Made by a program: the position numbers and the translations under genes
Source of the DNA: Hyunsoonleella aquatilis
GTDB lineage: Bacteria; Bacteroidota; Bacteroidia; Flavobacteriales; Flavobacteriaceae
Direction of reading: 5' to 3'
Assembly: GCF_014270105.1 (NCBI RefSeq)
Contig: NZ_JACNMF010000001.1
Location: 794,787-858,786, forward strand
DNA length: 64,000 bases
Part shown: piece by piece, positions 8,890-18,254 of the stretch
How the letters are laid out: every line of letters begins with the position of its first letter
How positions within the stretch are numbered: position 1 is the stretch's first letter
Notes under the pieces: model-generated
The model's database searches: none
Seen by the model: only the letters and a program-made list of their open reading frames with translations
Told to the model about the DNA's origin: nothing

Positions 8890-10385
8890 TTGGTCATTTA
8901 AGAAAACGAGTTATCGCCTTTATTTCAGGTGAAAAAAATGTAAAGGGCTTCTGGATCTTGGCAGGTATTGCTTCCGGATTGTACCCCTTGTTGTATTATT
9001 ATAATGCAAACTTTACATTAATAAATTCATGGCCTCAGTTTCTGTTTTTCGTGACTATATTTTTGATAGTTCCGTGCCTATCTATTTTATTTGCGCGCCT
9101 CATATTCCATAAAATAAAAGGGCTTAGTCAGTATAAAAAATATACTGCCCCCGTTTTGAATTTTAGTTTTTTTACGTCCTTGGTTGTTTTATGTACTTAT
9201 GGCTTCAATGGTAAAGCATTGCCTGTTGCTCTGAGCGTTGCATTTGTGTTAGGTATTTTATTGCATAACCATTTCAGGAAAGTTTTAGTGTTTCAGTTTT
9301 TATTGGTGCTTTTGATTTCTCCCAAATTAATACCTGAAATGTACGGTTCCGTAGCTTATTCGGATGCATGGATGGAACAACCAGATGCTATTGAGGATGT
9401 CGTATTCAAAACACGGCCCAATATTTATGTGATCCAACCGGATGGGTATGCTAATTTTAATGCTCTGAAGGACGATCCTTATAGTCTTGATAATAGCCAA
9501 TTTGAAGGATTTTTGGCAGAAAAGGGCTTTAAAACATATAGTGGTTTTAGAAGCAATTATTATACGACATTGAGCTCCAACAGTTCCCTTTTCGCGATGA
9601 AGCACCATTATTATCACAACACAAAATATTTCCGAAAGGAATTGATGAACGCTAGGGATATCATAGCAGGGGACAATCCAGTAGTTTCAATTTTTAAACG
9701 TAACGATTATAAAACATTTTTGATGTTGGAAGCCCCATACCTGTTGGCCAACAGACCTCAAATACACTATGATTATTGTAATATCAATTATAGAAAAATA
9801 CCCTATTCTACAAGAGGTTTTGAATTTAAGAAGGACCTAAAACTTGATGTAGAACAGACTATTGTCGAAAATAAAAACACCAATAATTTTTATTTTATTG
9901 AAAAACTGACCCCGGGGCACATCTCGACGGATGTTTCAAGGTCTGTGGGGATAGATCAAGAACGTACCGATTATTTAGACCAAGTTAAAAAGGCCAACAT
10001 TTGGTTGCAAGATATGGTCGATATCATATTAAAAAATGATAAGAATGCTATGATAATAATTATGGCAGATCATGGTGGAGGTGTTGGGCTTAAAGCTATG
10101 GGGGAGTGCAGAATAAAACAAACGGATGCCAATTTGGTTTCCTCTGTTTTTACATCTGTTCTGGCCATTAAATGGTCAAACGGAGCTCCTGAGTTTGAGG
10201 ATAAGCTAGTTTCCAGCGTCAATTTCTTTCGGATTTTATTTTCCCATCTGGGCGAAAACAAGTCTTATTTGAATTATTTGCAGGAAGATAAAAGTTATGT
10301 GCCAATTGATGAAGGTGGGCCAAAAGGCATATATGAAGTCCTTAATAATGATGGAGAAATGGTTTTCATAAAGCATGAACGTTAA
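8886..10385 (+). CDS. Membrane-anchored alkaline phosphatase-superfamily (sulfatase-like) protein
   Basis: The 499-residue protein has about five N-terminal membrane segments (residues 20-150) and a periplasmic domain from about residue 175. That domain has the metal-binding signatures of the alkaline phosphatase/sulfatase superfamily: NIYVIQPDGY with the first metal Asp, a Ser/Thr-rich YTTLSSNSSLF where the nucleophile would lie, and IIIMADHGGGVG with the second metal site. This architecture is typical of phosphoglycerol or phosphoethanolamine-type transferases. It is coupled by ATGA overlap to the methyltransferase, suggesting sequential action on the same glycan. The transferred group is unknown. 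Confidence 0.75.
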   Translation: MIGHLRKRVIAFISGEKNVKGFWILAGIASGLYPLLYYYNANFTLINSWPQFLFFVTIFLIVPCLSILFARLIFHKIKGLSQYKKYTAPVLNFSFFTSLVVLCTYGFNGKALPVALSVAFVLGILLHNHFRKVLVFQFLLVLLISPKLIPEMYGSVAYSDAWMEQPDAIEDVVFKTRPNIYVIQPDGYANFNALKDDPYSLDNSQFEGFLAEKGFKTYSGFRSNYYTTLSSNSSLFAMKHHYYHNTKYFRKELMNARDIIAGDNPVVSIFKRNDYKTFLMLEAPYLLANRPQIHYDYCNINYRKIPYSTRGFEFKKDLKLDVEQTIVENKNTNNFYFIEKLTPGHISTDVSRSVGIDQERTDYLDQVKKANIWLQDMVDIILKNDKNAMIIIMADHGGGVGLKAMGECRIKQTDANLVSSVFTSVLAIKWSNGAPEFEDKLVSSVNFFRILFSHLGENKSYLNYLQEDKSYVPIDEGGPKGIYEVLNNDGEMVFIKHER

Positions 10386-10463
10386 TTCTATTAGATTGCA
10401 AATGTCTTTTATTATGTCTAATATTGATTGCTTATAGCCTATGCTTACAAAACAAACGCAACC

Positions 10464-11753
10464 GTGTTAAAAAAAGTTTCTGATAACCCATTTTTAAAAG
10501 TTTTTTCCTTTAACAGCGTGGTGGTGGTTGGAAAGCTAGTGGCATCATTTATAGTGTCAAAAGTAAGTGCGATCTATTTAGGGCCTTCGGGATACGCCAT
10601 TGTCGGTAATTTGAAAAATGTTCTTCAAGGAGCTTTGGGGGTGACGTCAACGGGTCTTGAAAGTGGTGTTATTAAATATATTGCGGAGAACAAGGCCGAT
10701 AAAAAGCAATTGCCAACTGTAGTGGCTTCGGCGTTGGCTTTAAGTTTAGGTCTTTCTTTAATTGTGGGACTGTTCTTCTTTGTATTTTCGAGATATTTGA
10801 GTACTTCTGTTTTAAAGGACGATTCGCTCAGGTTTGTTTTTAAATATTTAGCCATTCTTTTACCGTTGATTTCATTAAGCTTTTTAATGGTATATATTGC
10901 CAATGGTCTGCAAAAGTTTAGGCTTTATACCGCTTTGATTACCATTTCCAACCTTCTAAATGCCGGACTCACATTTGTTCTGATATATTTTTACAATTTG
11001 GAAGGCGCGCTCATGGCCAGTATTGTGGTGCCGAGTTTGAGCTTTATTTCAAGTTTGTTTTTTAAGGATATTAGGGATGTATTCCTGGAAGCAGTTGCAA
11101 ACTTAAAGAGGTTTTCGTCAAAATTTATGAAGTCTATCGGAACGTATGTTGCAATGGCCACCTATTCCTCAATTTTGCTAAGTTTGGTATATCTTTTTAT
11201 TCGGAACAAAATTATTGCTGACATTGATACGGATACTGCTGGCCTTTGGGAAGCCATGAACAAAATATCATCATTTTATATGATATTCTTTTCATCCTTA
11301 TACACCTTGTATTTGTTACCACAGTTATCAATAAACAAAACTGTTTCAGGATATTACGGCATAATGAAAACCTATTTTAAGTATTTGATACCGATTGTTT
11401 TGGCATTGTTTTTAGGTTTGTTCCTCTTTAGGAATTTGGTCATACAGATATTTTTAACGGATGCCTTTAGCACCATTGAACAATTCTTTTATTTGCAGTT
11501 AATTGGTGATTTTATAAAAATTATGGCCTTTTCGATTGCATACCAATTTCATGCAAAAAAAATGGTGAGGTTTTATGTGATAACGGATGCCATTTTATAC
11601 CTGTCGTTTTATGTGTTAAGCCTGTATTTTATCAATTTGTACAGCCTCCATGGTGTGTTTTACGCCTATATTTTAAGTACAATACTGTATTTGGTTGCTG
11701 TAGCCCTTTCTGTATATTTTAACAATTCAAAATACCTTAAAGCCCATGTTTAA
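10464..11753 (+). CDS. Wzx-like polysaccharide flippase (second of two)
   Basis: This is a polytopic O-antigen translocase-family protein of about 429 residues. I start at GTG 10464, giving MLKKVSDNPFLKVFSFNSVV, which aligns with the first flippase; an in-frame TTG at 10428 would add 12 residues and cannot be excluded. The conserved first-helix motif is VSAIYLGPSGYAIVGNLKNV. GLWEAMNKISSFYMIF and FFYLQLIGDFIKIMAFSIAYQFHAKKM match equivalent segments of the paralogue at 5946. Its end overlaps the next gene by 8 bases. A second flippase suggests either two lipid-linked substrates or subfunctionalisation. Confidence 0.87.
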   Translation: MLKKVSDNPFLKVFSFNSVVVVGKLVASFIVSKVSAIYLGPSGYAIVGNLKNVLQGALGVTSTGLESGVIKYIAENKADKKQLPTVVASALALSLGLSLIVGLFFFVFSRYLSTSVLKDDSLRFVFKYLAILLPLISLSFLMVYIANGLQKFRLYTALITISNLLNAGLTFVLIYFYNLEGALMASIVVPSLSFISSLFFKDIRDVFLEAVANLKRFSSKFMKSIGTYVAMATYSSILLSLVYLFIRNKIIADIDTDTAGLWEAMNKISSFYMIFFSSLYTLYLLPQLSINKTVSGYYGIMKTYFKYLIPIVLALFLGLFLFRNLVIQIFLTDAFSTIEQFFYLQLIGDFIKIMAFSIAYQFHAKKMVRFYVITDAILYLSFYVLSLYFINLYSLHGVFYAYILSTILYLVAVALSVYFNNSKYLKAHV

Positions 11754-13299
11754 AAAACACCACAGCATTTTGATTTTGGGAATGCCAATGTTACTTAAAT
11801 ATGCATTCCAACTGTTGTTTATGGATTGGGCTTTGTTTGATGTTGAGGATATTATTGAAGATGTATTTTTCTTTTGGGTGATTCTTTTTCTGCTGTACAG
11901 CAATCTGGTTAAAAAACAGTTCTATAAGGATTTAATTTGCTTTGTTTATGTCCTGTATGTCGTTTTGGAAACCACTTCGTATTTAGCCGTATCATCCAAT
12001 TTTTCGTCGTCCTTTATGTACTTGCTGTTGGAGTCTAATCCTCAGGAATTTAGCGAGTTTACAAGTTCTTATGTGAGCGTGCCCATCGTTCTTTTCATTG
12101 TTTTGAATATTATTTTGTTTTTCGTTATTCGAAGGCATAGTTTCAGAGCATATCATAAATATCACAAATTGATGGGAGTTTTAGGAGTTCTTTTAATAAC
12201 GGCTGGCTTAAAGTTTACCGGTGCAATTGAAAGCAACGCCTATCATAATACTGTAAGGGGCATTTACGGTTATATCGATCTGCAAAATAGCATGCAGTTT
12301 AGTACGACGATTAAAAAAGAAGATGTCATTATAAGTTCGGATAACGAACTGCTGGTATTTGTGTTGGGCGAATCCACTGCTAGGGGTCACATGCAATTGT
12401 ATGGACATCATAGGGAAACTACCCCGCTATTGAGTGCAATGAAAGACAGTCTGTATGTTTATAATGAGGTAATTTCCACCGACGTGCTTACGTTGAAATC
12501 CACGCCTAAAATAATTAGTTCACTTGATATAGATTCGAAGGATGAAGAGTTGATCCATATTGTAGAATTGTTCAATATAGCAGGATTTGATACCTATTGG
12601 CTGTCCAACCAACGAGCCATTAGCTATCACGATAATGCCATTAGTAAAATCGCTTCAGCTTCAGATTGGTTTAAGTTTTATAATCATTTGATAGATAAAC
12701 ACACGCTGGTTACGGATGATGTATTGTTGCCCGATTATACAGAAATTTTAAAAAAACCAGGTAAAAAATTGATTGTGCTACGGTTGATTGGGACACATTT
12801 TGATTATAGCAAACGATATCCAGAAAAGTTCAATGTTTTTGCCAAAGAAACTGAGGGGCTTTCCGAAGCTGAATTGGCTAATAGATATTACGACAATGCA
12901 GTACTGTACAACGATTTTATCGTGTCATCTTTAATTGATAAGCTGAAACAGGAACAACAAAAAAGTGCCCTATTTTATATCTCGGACCACGGCGAAAATA
13001 TTTATGATGAGGGTACCGATTTTTTCGGACGCTCCGAGGAGATTTTGACTAAGCCGATGTTTGAGATTCCATTTTTGTTGTGGGCTTCCAATGCTTTTGA
13101 ATTGCCTTCTGATTTTGAATATGTACCGAATAGGAAATTCATGGCCGATCATACCTTTGAAAGCATTTGCCACGTTTTTGGAGTGTCCCATAAGAGTACG
13201 GATTTAAAACGGAGCATCTTTAGCGATAGTTTTGTCGAAAGAAAAAGAACGGTCCTGGACAAAGTAGATTTTGATACCTATTTCGAAAGCAATCCTTAA
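11746..13299 (+). CDS. EptA-like phosphoethanolamine transferase family protein
   Basis: The 517-residue protein has five N-terminal membrane helices (about residues 8-165) and a periplasmic catalytic domain of the alkaline phosphatase superfamily. FVLGESTARGHMQLYGHHRE near residue 205 carries the metal-binding Glu and resembles the EptA GET motif. VISTDVLTLKSTPKI supplies the Thr nucleophile region. HFDYSKRYPEKF and YISDHGENIYDEG are the conserved His/Asp ligand segments. The family transfers phosphoethanolamine from phosphatidylethanolamine to lipid A or glycans; the acceptor here is presumably the product of this locus. It overlaps the flippase before it by 8 bases. Confidence 0.85.
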   Translation: MFKKHHSILILGMPMLLKYAFQLLFMDWALFDVEDIIEDVFFFWVILFLLYSNLVKKQFYKDLICFVYVLYVVLETTSYLAVSSNFSSSFMYLLLESNPQEFSEFTSSYVSVPIVLFIVLNIILFFVIRRHSFRAYHKYHKLMGVLGVLLITAGLKFTGAIESNAYHNTVRGIYGYIDLQNSMQFSTTIKKEDVIISSDNELLVFVLGESTARGHMQLYGHHRETTPLLSAMKDSLYVYNEVISTDVLTLKSTPKIISSLDIDSKDEELIHIVELFNIAGFDTYWLSNQRAISYHDNAISKIASASDWFKFYNHLIDKHTLVTDDVLLPDYTEILKKPGKKLIVLRLIGTHFDYSKRYPEKFNVFAKETEGLSEAELANRYYDNAVLYNDFIVSSLIDKLKQEQQKSALFYISDHGENIYDEGTDFFGRSEEILTKPMFEIPFLLWASNAFELPSDFEYVPNRKFMADHTFESICHVFGVSHKSTDLKRSIFSDSFVERKRTVLDKVDFDTYFESNP

Positions 13300-13300
13300 T

Positions 13301-14341
13301 ATGAAAATTTGTTTACTTGCCGATTGTTTAAGTTTAGGGGGTGCCGAAAAAATGGCTGCGAATATGTCCGTTTCCTTAAGCAAAAGAGGCTATGATGTTT
13401 GGATTGTTTCCATGAAGGATGAAATAGATTACGAATATGCCGGGACACTCTATAATTTTGGAAAAGTAAAGGCGCAACATAATAGATTTCAGGCCTTTTT
13501 AAAGTTTAGAGCTTTTTTTAGGCAACACCAGTTTGACGTGATTATTGACCATAGAGTGCGGGACAAATTTTTAAAGGAATTTTTGTTTGCGAAGGTTGTA
13601 TTTAATGGTTTAAAAGTTGTTTATTGCTGGCACAATGATTCCCAATACCTGTCTGTTTCAAATATTTTTTTGGCGCGCCAAACCATGGCAAAGAAAAATA
13701 AAATTGTAGTTGTGAGCAAGGATATAAAGCAACAAATAAAGCAACTATATAATTTTGAAAGCGATGTCATTTATAATTATGTAATTCTAAAAAAGAAGAG
13801 GCTCGAAATTGTTCCTGAGCATAATTACGCAATAGCAGTTGGCCGGTTGGAAAAAGTAAAGCAATTCGATGTACTGATTAAATCCTATTTTAATTCTTCG
13901 CTGCGTGAAAAAAATATAAAGCTACTTATTTTGGGTGAAGGTTGTGAACGGAAATATTTAGAGCAACTTATCTTAAAGTTGAATTTGCAAGACTATATAG
14001 AACTTCTTGGCTTTAGAAATGATGCCGATACATACATACAATATTCTAGAGCATTGATAATGTCTAGTAAATCTGAAGGCTTTCCGATGGTGCTGATTGA
14101 GGCTTTGGCTTTAAAAACACCAGTAATATCTTTTGATTGCAAAAGTGGCCCCAGTGAAATCATTCGGCACAATATTAACGGCCTTTTGGTGGAAGACCAA
14201 AATAGTGAAAAGCTAACGGAAGCAATGGACAAAATGATTTTAGACAAGGATTTTTACGCGTCTATCAAAGCAAATTTGGAGGAAAGGCCAAATCCGTTTT
14301 CAGAAGAAAAAATTATAGCTCAATGGGAGCAGTTGTTTTGA
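13301..14341 (+). CDS. Glycosyltransferase family 4 protein
   Basis: I start at the ATG at 13301 (MKICLLADCLSLGGAEKMAA), one base after the stop of the EptA-like gene, giving 346 residues. The GGAEK loop near the N-terminus is the GT4 glycine-rich acceptor loop. The C-terminal Rossmann half has AVGRLEKVKQFDVLIKS, LLILGEGCERKYLEQL and SKSEGFPMVLIEALALKTPVIS, the E-x7-E nucleotide-sugar binding motif of retaining GT-B enzymes. It is cytoplasmic and probably adds a sugar to the lipid-linked repeat unit. It is the last plus-strand gene of the glycan operon and converges on a GT2 gene 11 bp away. Confidence 0.92.
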   Translation: MKICLLADCLSLGGAEKMAANMSVSLSKRGYDVWIVSMKDEIDYEYAGTLYNFGKVKAQHNRFQAFLKFRAFFRQHQFDVIIDHRVRDKFLKEFLFAKVVFNGLKVVYCWHNDSQYLSVSNIFLARQTMAKKNKIVVVSKDIKQQIKQLYNFESDVIYNYVILKKKRLEIVPEHNYAIAVGRLEKVKQFDVLIKSYFNSSLREKNIKLLILGEGCERKYLEQLILKLNLQDYIELLGFRNDADTYIQYSRALIMSSKSEGFPMVLIEALALKTPVISFDCKSGPSEIIRHNINGLLVEDQNSEKLTEAMDKMILDKDFYASIKANLEERPNPFSEEKIIAQWEQLF

Positions 14342-14352
14342 AATAGTCCATT

Positions 14353-15300
14353 TTAGACAGTTTTCCTTGGCTTAAAGACCCCTGCGGCATTTAGCTTAAG
14401 TTTTGTTTTAATGTTGAACAAGATTTTGAGCAATCCAATAGGTAGTTTGATTAATGTGCGCTGCACTAAAGTTAGGTTTTTAAAATCAATATCATGTAGT
14501 AGTTCCTTGGCTAACTTTTTATTGGATGACAGTTTTAGGTAGATATAATTAGAGAACCTATTGTAGTCCAAAAACCGTTTTAAATGAGGGTCTTTTGACT
14601 CTTCTTGCTTATAAGCATGCAACAATTTGGGGATTTCTTTTTTTTGCGAAAAATTGGACATGTTGTCTTCCATGGTTCTATTGTATATAGCCGTAACCAT
14701 AGTGTCGTCTAACGCTACTTCATATTTCAGTGCTATCCTTATATATAAGTCGGTGTCCTGTTCTGAGTAGATTTCAGTATCATAATCACCAACATCATCA
14801 AACACTCTTTTAGGTATCGCAATAGAATCCGTTAAAGCGATACAACTTTGGAGCGAATGTTTAAAAAAATTAGGGACTATGCCTTTAAAGTTATTTGGCA
14901 GACCATTAAACTGAGCTCTATGAGAAATGGTGTCGGATTTTTTCAAGGTATAGCCAGAAGCGTAGATTCCCATATTTGGGTATAGCTTAATCAAGTCGTA
15001 AAGTTGCTCTAAATGTCTTTCTGTCCAGAAATCATCGGCATCAATAAAAGTAATGAAGTCGGCCGAAGCATTTTTTATGCCCGTATTTCTGGCTCCAGAA
15101 AGCCCCTGGTTTTTTTGGTTTATTAAAATGATCCGGTTGTCCGAAAAACCATCTACTATCTGGACACTGTTGTCCGTACTCCCGTCGTTGACAATGATTA
15201 CCTCAAAATCCTTAAAGGTTTGGTTTAAAACTGTTAGGAGGGTGTCTTTGATGTAGTTTTCCTTGTTATACAAAGGGATTACAACCGAAAAAAAAGGCAT
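14353..15300 (-). CDS. Glycosyltransferase family 2 protein
   Basis: The 315-residue GT-A enzyme starts MPFFSVVIPLYNKENYIKDT. It shows VNDGSTDNS (residues 38-46), NQGLSGARNTGI and FIDADDFW (the DxD-type metal site, near residue 87), then ESEQD-type acceptor-side acidic residues in IYSEQDTDLYIRI. The C-terminal 100 residues are basic and amphipathic, suggesting peripheral membrane association. The sugar specificity is unknown. It is divergently followed by the SDR gene upstream on the same strand, 129 bp away. Confidence 0.92.
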   Translation of the reverse strand: MPFFSVVIPLYNKENYIKDTLLTVLNQTFKDFEVIIVNDGSTDNSVQIVDGFSDNRIILINQKNQGLSGARNTGIKNASADFITFIDADDFWTERHLEQLYDLIKLYPNMGIYASGYTLKKSDTISHRAQFNGLPNNFKGIVPNFFKHSLQSCIALTDSIAIPKRVFDDVGDYDTEIYSEQDTDLYIRIALKYEVALDDTMVTAIYNRTMEDNMSNFSQKKEIPKLLHAYKQEESKDPHLKRFLDYNRFSNYIYLKLSSNKKLAKELLHDIDFKNLTLVQRTLIKLPIGLLKILFNIKTKLKLNAAGVFKPRKTV

Positions 15301-15429
15301 GATTGTTCTAGTTTAATTGGGTAAAATATGATTAGTTCTATATAGTATTAAAAATTAGCTTAGCCGAGCAGGCAAATGTTTTCAAAGATCTATTGTGTAG
15401 CTGTACGATATTGATGGCGGATATTCAAT

Positions 15430-16383
15430 TCAACTTTGATCTATACGTGCATTAGCATTTTTTTTATAATGGTCGAATAAGCGTTTAATGCCTTCGTCTA
15501 AAGGCAATAATTCCCTTTCCAAAATAGTTTTCATTTTGGAGGTATCGGGGCAACGCCTGGCCATATCGCCTTCTTTCAATGGTGGTCTATGTATTATTTC
15601 ACTTTTGGAGTTTGTGATCTTTAAAATATGTTCGGCAAGCGATAAGATAGTCTGTTCTTTGTCGCTTCCAACATTGAGCACCTGATTTTTGCACTCGATG
15701 TGATCAATGGCCTTTATACAAATGTCTATCGTATCATCAACAAAACAAAAAGTCCTGGTTTGGAGGCCATCTCCATTGATATACAATGGCTTATTTTGCA
15801 TAGCGGATCTTAAAAATCTTGGCAGTACGAAATCTTCACTCTGGTTGGGGCCATATGTATTGAAGAATCTAAAAATAGTGTATTCTAATCCATATTCTCT
15901 GTGGTAAGATTTAAAGAAGGCCTCACCTACATTCTTTACAATAGCATAGGGCAGTCTTGAATTTAAGGGTGTGGTGTTTTCATTTTGGGGAATTTCAAAA
16001 GGTTCTCCATAAACTTCAGAGGAACTTGAATAAAACACGCGCTTTACCCCAGTATTTTTGGAAAGGGACAATATGTTTTTTATGCCTTCTATATCCTCCA
16101 ATACACCTATTGGGTTTTCCAATGTACGAGAAACACCTACCAAGGCCGCAAAGTGAAATACATAATCAAAATCAAAACGAGAAAAAACTGGAGCAATGTC
16201 TTTATAAAAGTTTACATTGGTTTTGATAAACTTGATGTTGGGGTACTCTGGTACTTTCCGCAAAGAACCCGTAGATAAGTTATCTGCAATGACCACAAAG
16301 TTGTTTTCATCCTTAGCCAAGTTCAATGCAAGACAACTTCCTATATTTCCCGCTCCACCGGTAATTAGATATGTTGTTTTCAA
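15430..16383 (-). CDS. NAD-dependent nucleotide-sugar epimerase/dehydratase (extended SDR)
   Basis: The 317-residue protein begins MKTTYLITGGAGNIGSCLAL with the GxxGxxG NAD-binding loop. It has the catalytic triad elements SSSSEVYG (Ser near residue 120) and YAIVK (Tyr-x3-Lys near residue 148), then RFFNTYGPNQ and TRTFCFVDD. The tail GDMARRCPDTSKMKTIL resembles UDP-glucuronate decarboxylase and UDP-glucose 4-epimerase families. It should supply a nucleotide sugar to the neighbouring glycosyltransferases. The exact reaction cannot be fixed from motifs. Confidence 0.88.
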   Translation of the reverse strand: MKTTYLITGGAGNIGSCLALNLAKDENNFVVIADNLSTGSLRKVPEYPNIKFIKTNVNFYKDIAPVFSRFDFDYVFHFAALVGVSRTLENPIGVLEDIEGIKNILSLSKNTGVKRVFYSSSSEVYGEPFEIPQNENTTPLNSRLPYAIVKNVGEAFFKSYHREYGLEYTIFRFFNTYGPNQSEDFVLPRFLRSAMQNKPLYINGDGLQTRTFCFVDDTIDICIKAIDHIECKNQVLNVGSDKEQTILSLAEHILKITNSKSEIIHRPPLKEGDMARRCPDTSKMKTILERELLPLDEGIKRLFDHYKKNANARIDQS

Positions 16384-16466
16384 AATTTTAATTTTTCAAT
16401 CATGTTGTGGTTCAATTGTGGCAATTTACTATAATCTAAATTAAAATAAAGAAGAGTGGCGGTATT

Positions 16467-17321
16467 TTATTTTTTCGTTTTAAGGGTGCTAAAGTATCCC
16501 AATCTATAAAAATCATAAAGAAAAATCAACGGGTATGATGAGTTGAAGTTTTGGATTAATAAAGGCTTGGCTATCAAAAATAATTTTGAAATTAGACCAA
16601 CTAGCCCCAATTTGAAAAACCAAAGGAAAGTTTTCGCAATTCTGTGGTGTTCCGCTTTTGTATCATTGTTTTTTATTGAAAGCATTAAATTGTCTAGTGC
16701 AGAATTCGTTTTTAATAAAAAATCATTGGCATCATCATTTCCTAAGTGTATTACCGGGTTTTTAATGGTATTAATTTGTATCCCCATCCGTCTTAGCGCA
16801 TTGAAAAAAAACACATCCTCATACCCATAGGACTTCAAAGATTCGTTAAATTTATTCTGAACTATTAATTCTTTTTTTATCAAAAAATTGGCAGAGGTAA
16901 TTTCGGAGCGTTCCCTTTTTTTTGTGTAAAGCCAACGCAACCTTTTAGGTTTTTTTGGTGGAGTTTTAGTTTCAACAATCCTGCCAGAAACAACATCCAT
17001 CTGCTTGCAATTCACATAATTTTGTATGAAATTACTGCTCTCAGGCAAAACATCAGAATCAAGGAATAATAAATTTTCGAACCTGGAATGCTTTGCGAGT
17101 AAATTTCTTATGGCACTTCTACCTATGTTTTTTTCTAGGGACTTAAACTCACAATTATTTAAATTTTTAATGCTTTTGTTTTGGGAGTTTAAACTCGAAT
17201 TGGAGCCGTCATCAAACACCAATATTTCAAATTGAATGCTACAATCGACGCATTGCTGATAAAGCTCTTCTACAAGTGCAGTAACGTCATAATTGTATGT
17301 TGGAATTAAAATTGATAGCAT
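16467..17321 (-). CDS. Glycosyltransferase family 2 protein downstream of ftsE
   Basis: The 284-residue GT2 enzyme starts MLSILIPTYNYDVTALVEEL and carries LVFDDGSNSS, KNIGRSAIRN and LLFLDSDVLPE (metal-binding DSD near residue 94), then YGYEDVFFFNALRRMGI on the acceptor side. The last 60 residues are hydrophobic and basic. The start codon lies two bases after the ftsE stop, so the two are almost certainly co-transcribed. That is a curious pairing, since ftsE normally partners ftsX. Confidence 0.9.
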   Translation of the reverse strand: MLSILIPTYNYDVTALVEELYQQCVDCSIQFEILVFDDGSNSSLNSQNKSIKNLNNCEFKSLEKNIGRSAIRNLLAKHSRFENLLFLDSDVLPESSNFIQNYVNCKQMDVVSGRIVETKTPPKKPKRLRWLYTKKRERSEITSANFLIKKELIVQNKFNESLKSYGYEDVFFFNALRRMGIQINTIKNPVIHLGNDDANDFLLKTNSALDNLMLSIKNNDTKAEHHRIAKTFLWFFKLGLVGLISKLFLIAKPLLIQNFNSSYPLIFLYDFYRLGYFSTLKTKK

Positions 17322-17323
17322 AA

Positions 17324-18007
17324 TTATGCCTTCCGTTGCACCACTTCATACACTTGATTCTCATCACACTTCAAAGTTTTGCTCGGGTACTTTAAAAGTA
17401 ATGCATAGTCGTGGGTGGCCATAAGAATGGTATTGCCATTTTTGTTGATATCCTGCAAAACTTCCATAACCTCTACACTAGTTTGGGGGTCGAGATTTCC
17501 CGTAGGCTCATCAGCAAGAATAAGTTCAGGGTTGTTTAGCAAAGCTCTTGCAATAGCTACGCGTTGCTGTTCGCCACCAGAAAGTTCGTGTGGGAATTTA
17601 AACCCTTTAGTTTTCATTCCCACTTTGGTCAGCACTTCTTCTACACGGGTATTCATTTTTTTCTTGTCTTTCCAACCCGTAGCTTTTAGCACAAAAAGCA
17701 AATTGTCGTTAACGGTTCTGTCAATCAGTAATTTAAAATCCTGAAAAACCACTCCCAATTTTCGTCTTAAAAAAGGGATGTCTTTTTCCTTTAAGGTATG
17801 TAGGTTGTAATCCACGATTGAACCTTCTCCCTCGGTCAATGGCAAATCGCCGTAGAGGGTTTTCATAAAACTACTTTTTCCTGTGCCTGTTTTTCCAATT
17901 AAGTACACAAATTCACCTTTATTAATCTCCACATTCACATTGGAGAGCACTAAATTTTCACCTTGATAAATGGAAGCATCCTTTAATTGTAAAATGGTTT
18001 CAGGCAT
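17324..18007 (-). CDS. ftsE: Cell division ABC ATPase FtsE
   Basis: The 227-residue ATP-binding protein has Walker A GKTGTGKSS (residues 38-46), Q-loop VVFQDFKLL, signature LSGGEQQRVAIARAL, Walker B LILADEPTGNLDP and switch His in MATHD. FtsE with membrane partner FtsX regulates peptidoglycan hydrolases at the division site. No ftsX is present in the window. The aromatic DFKLL after the Q-loop and the roughly 225-residue length fit FtsE better than LolD. It is followed at two bases by a GT2 gene. Confidence 0.9.
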   Translation of the reverse strand: MPETILQLKDASIYQGENLVLSNVNVEINKGEFVYLIGKTGTGKSSFMKTLYGDLPLTEGEGSIVDYNLHTLKEKDIPFLRRKLGVVFQDFKLLIDRTVNDNLLFVLKATGWKDKKKMNTRVEEVLTKVGMKTKGFKFPHELSGGEQQRVAIARALLNNPELILADEPTGNLDPQTSVEVMEVLQDINKNGNTILMATHDYALLLKYPSKTLKCDENQVYEVVQRKA

Positions 18008-18029
18008 GGAAAAAAGTTTCAGGCTACAA

Positions 18030-18170
18030 GTTTAAAGTTAAAAGCACGAAGTTCCAAATTCCAACTGCTAAATTCCAAATTATAAAAGTTGGCAAATACC
18101 ATTCTTATTTCTTTGCTTAACGTATCACATTTGGAATTTAGTTTTTGTGTTTTTGGGATTTTGTAATTCT
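18030..18170. repeat. Dispersed TTCCAAATT-type repeat region with inverted arms
   Basis: The 247-bp gap between ftsE and the TPR gene contains several TTCCAAATT motifs around 18050-18080 (GAAGTTCCAAATTCCAA, CTAAATTCCAAATT) and an inverted counterpart TTTGGAATTTAG near 18132. Arms like this are a recurrent non-coding repeat in flavobacteria. Boundaries are approximate. Confidence 0.5.
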
Positions 18171-18217
18171 GTTTATAATTCTAGCACGATTGTTGCGTTA
18201 TGGATATGATATTAAAT

Positions 18218-18225
18218 TATCTTTG
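18218..18225 (+). promoter_or_regulatory. -7 box upstream of the TPR gene
   Basis: TATCTTTG matches TAnnTTTG, 29 bases before the ATG at 18255. A TTG at 18193-18195 gives a 22-bp spacer, at the long end of the accepted range. Confidence 0.55.
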
Positions 18226-18254
18226 AATTTTTTCATACAAAAATTAAATACTAA

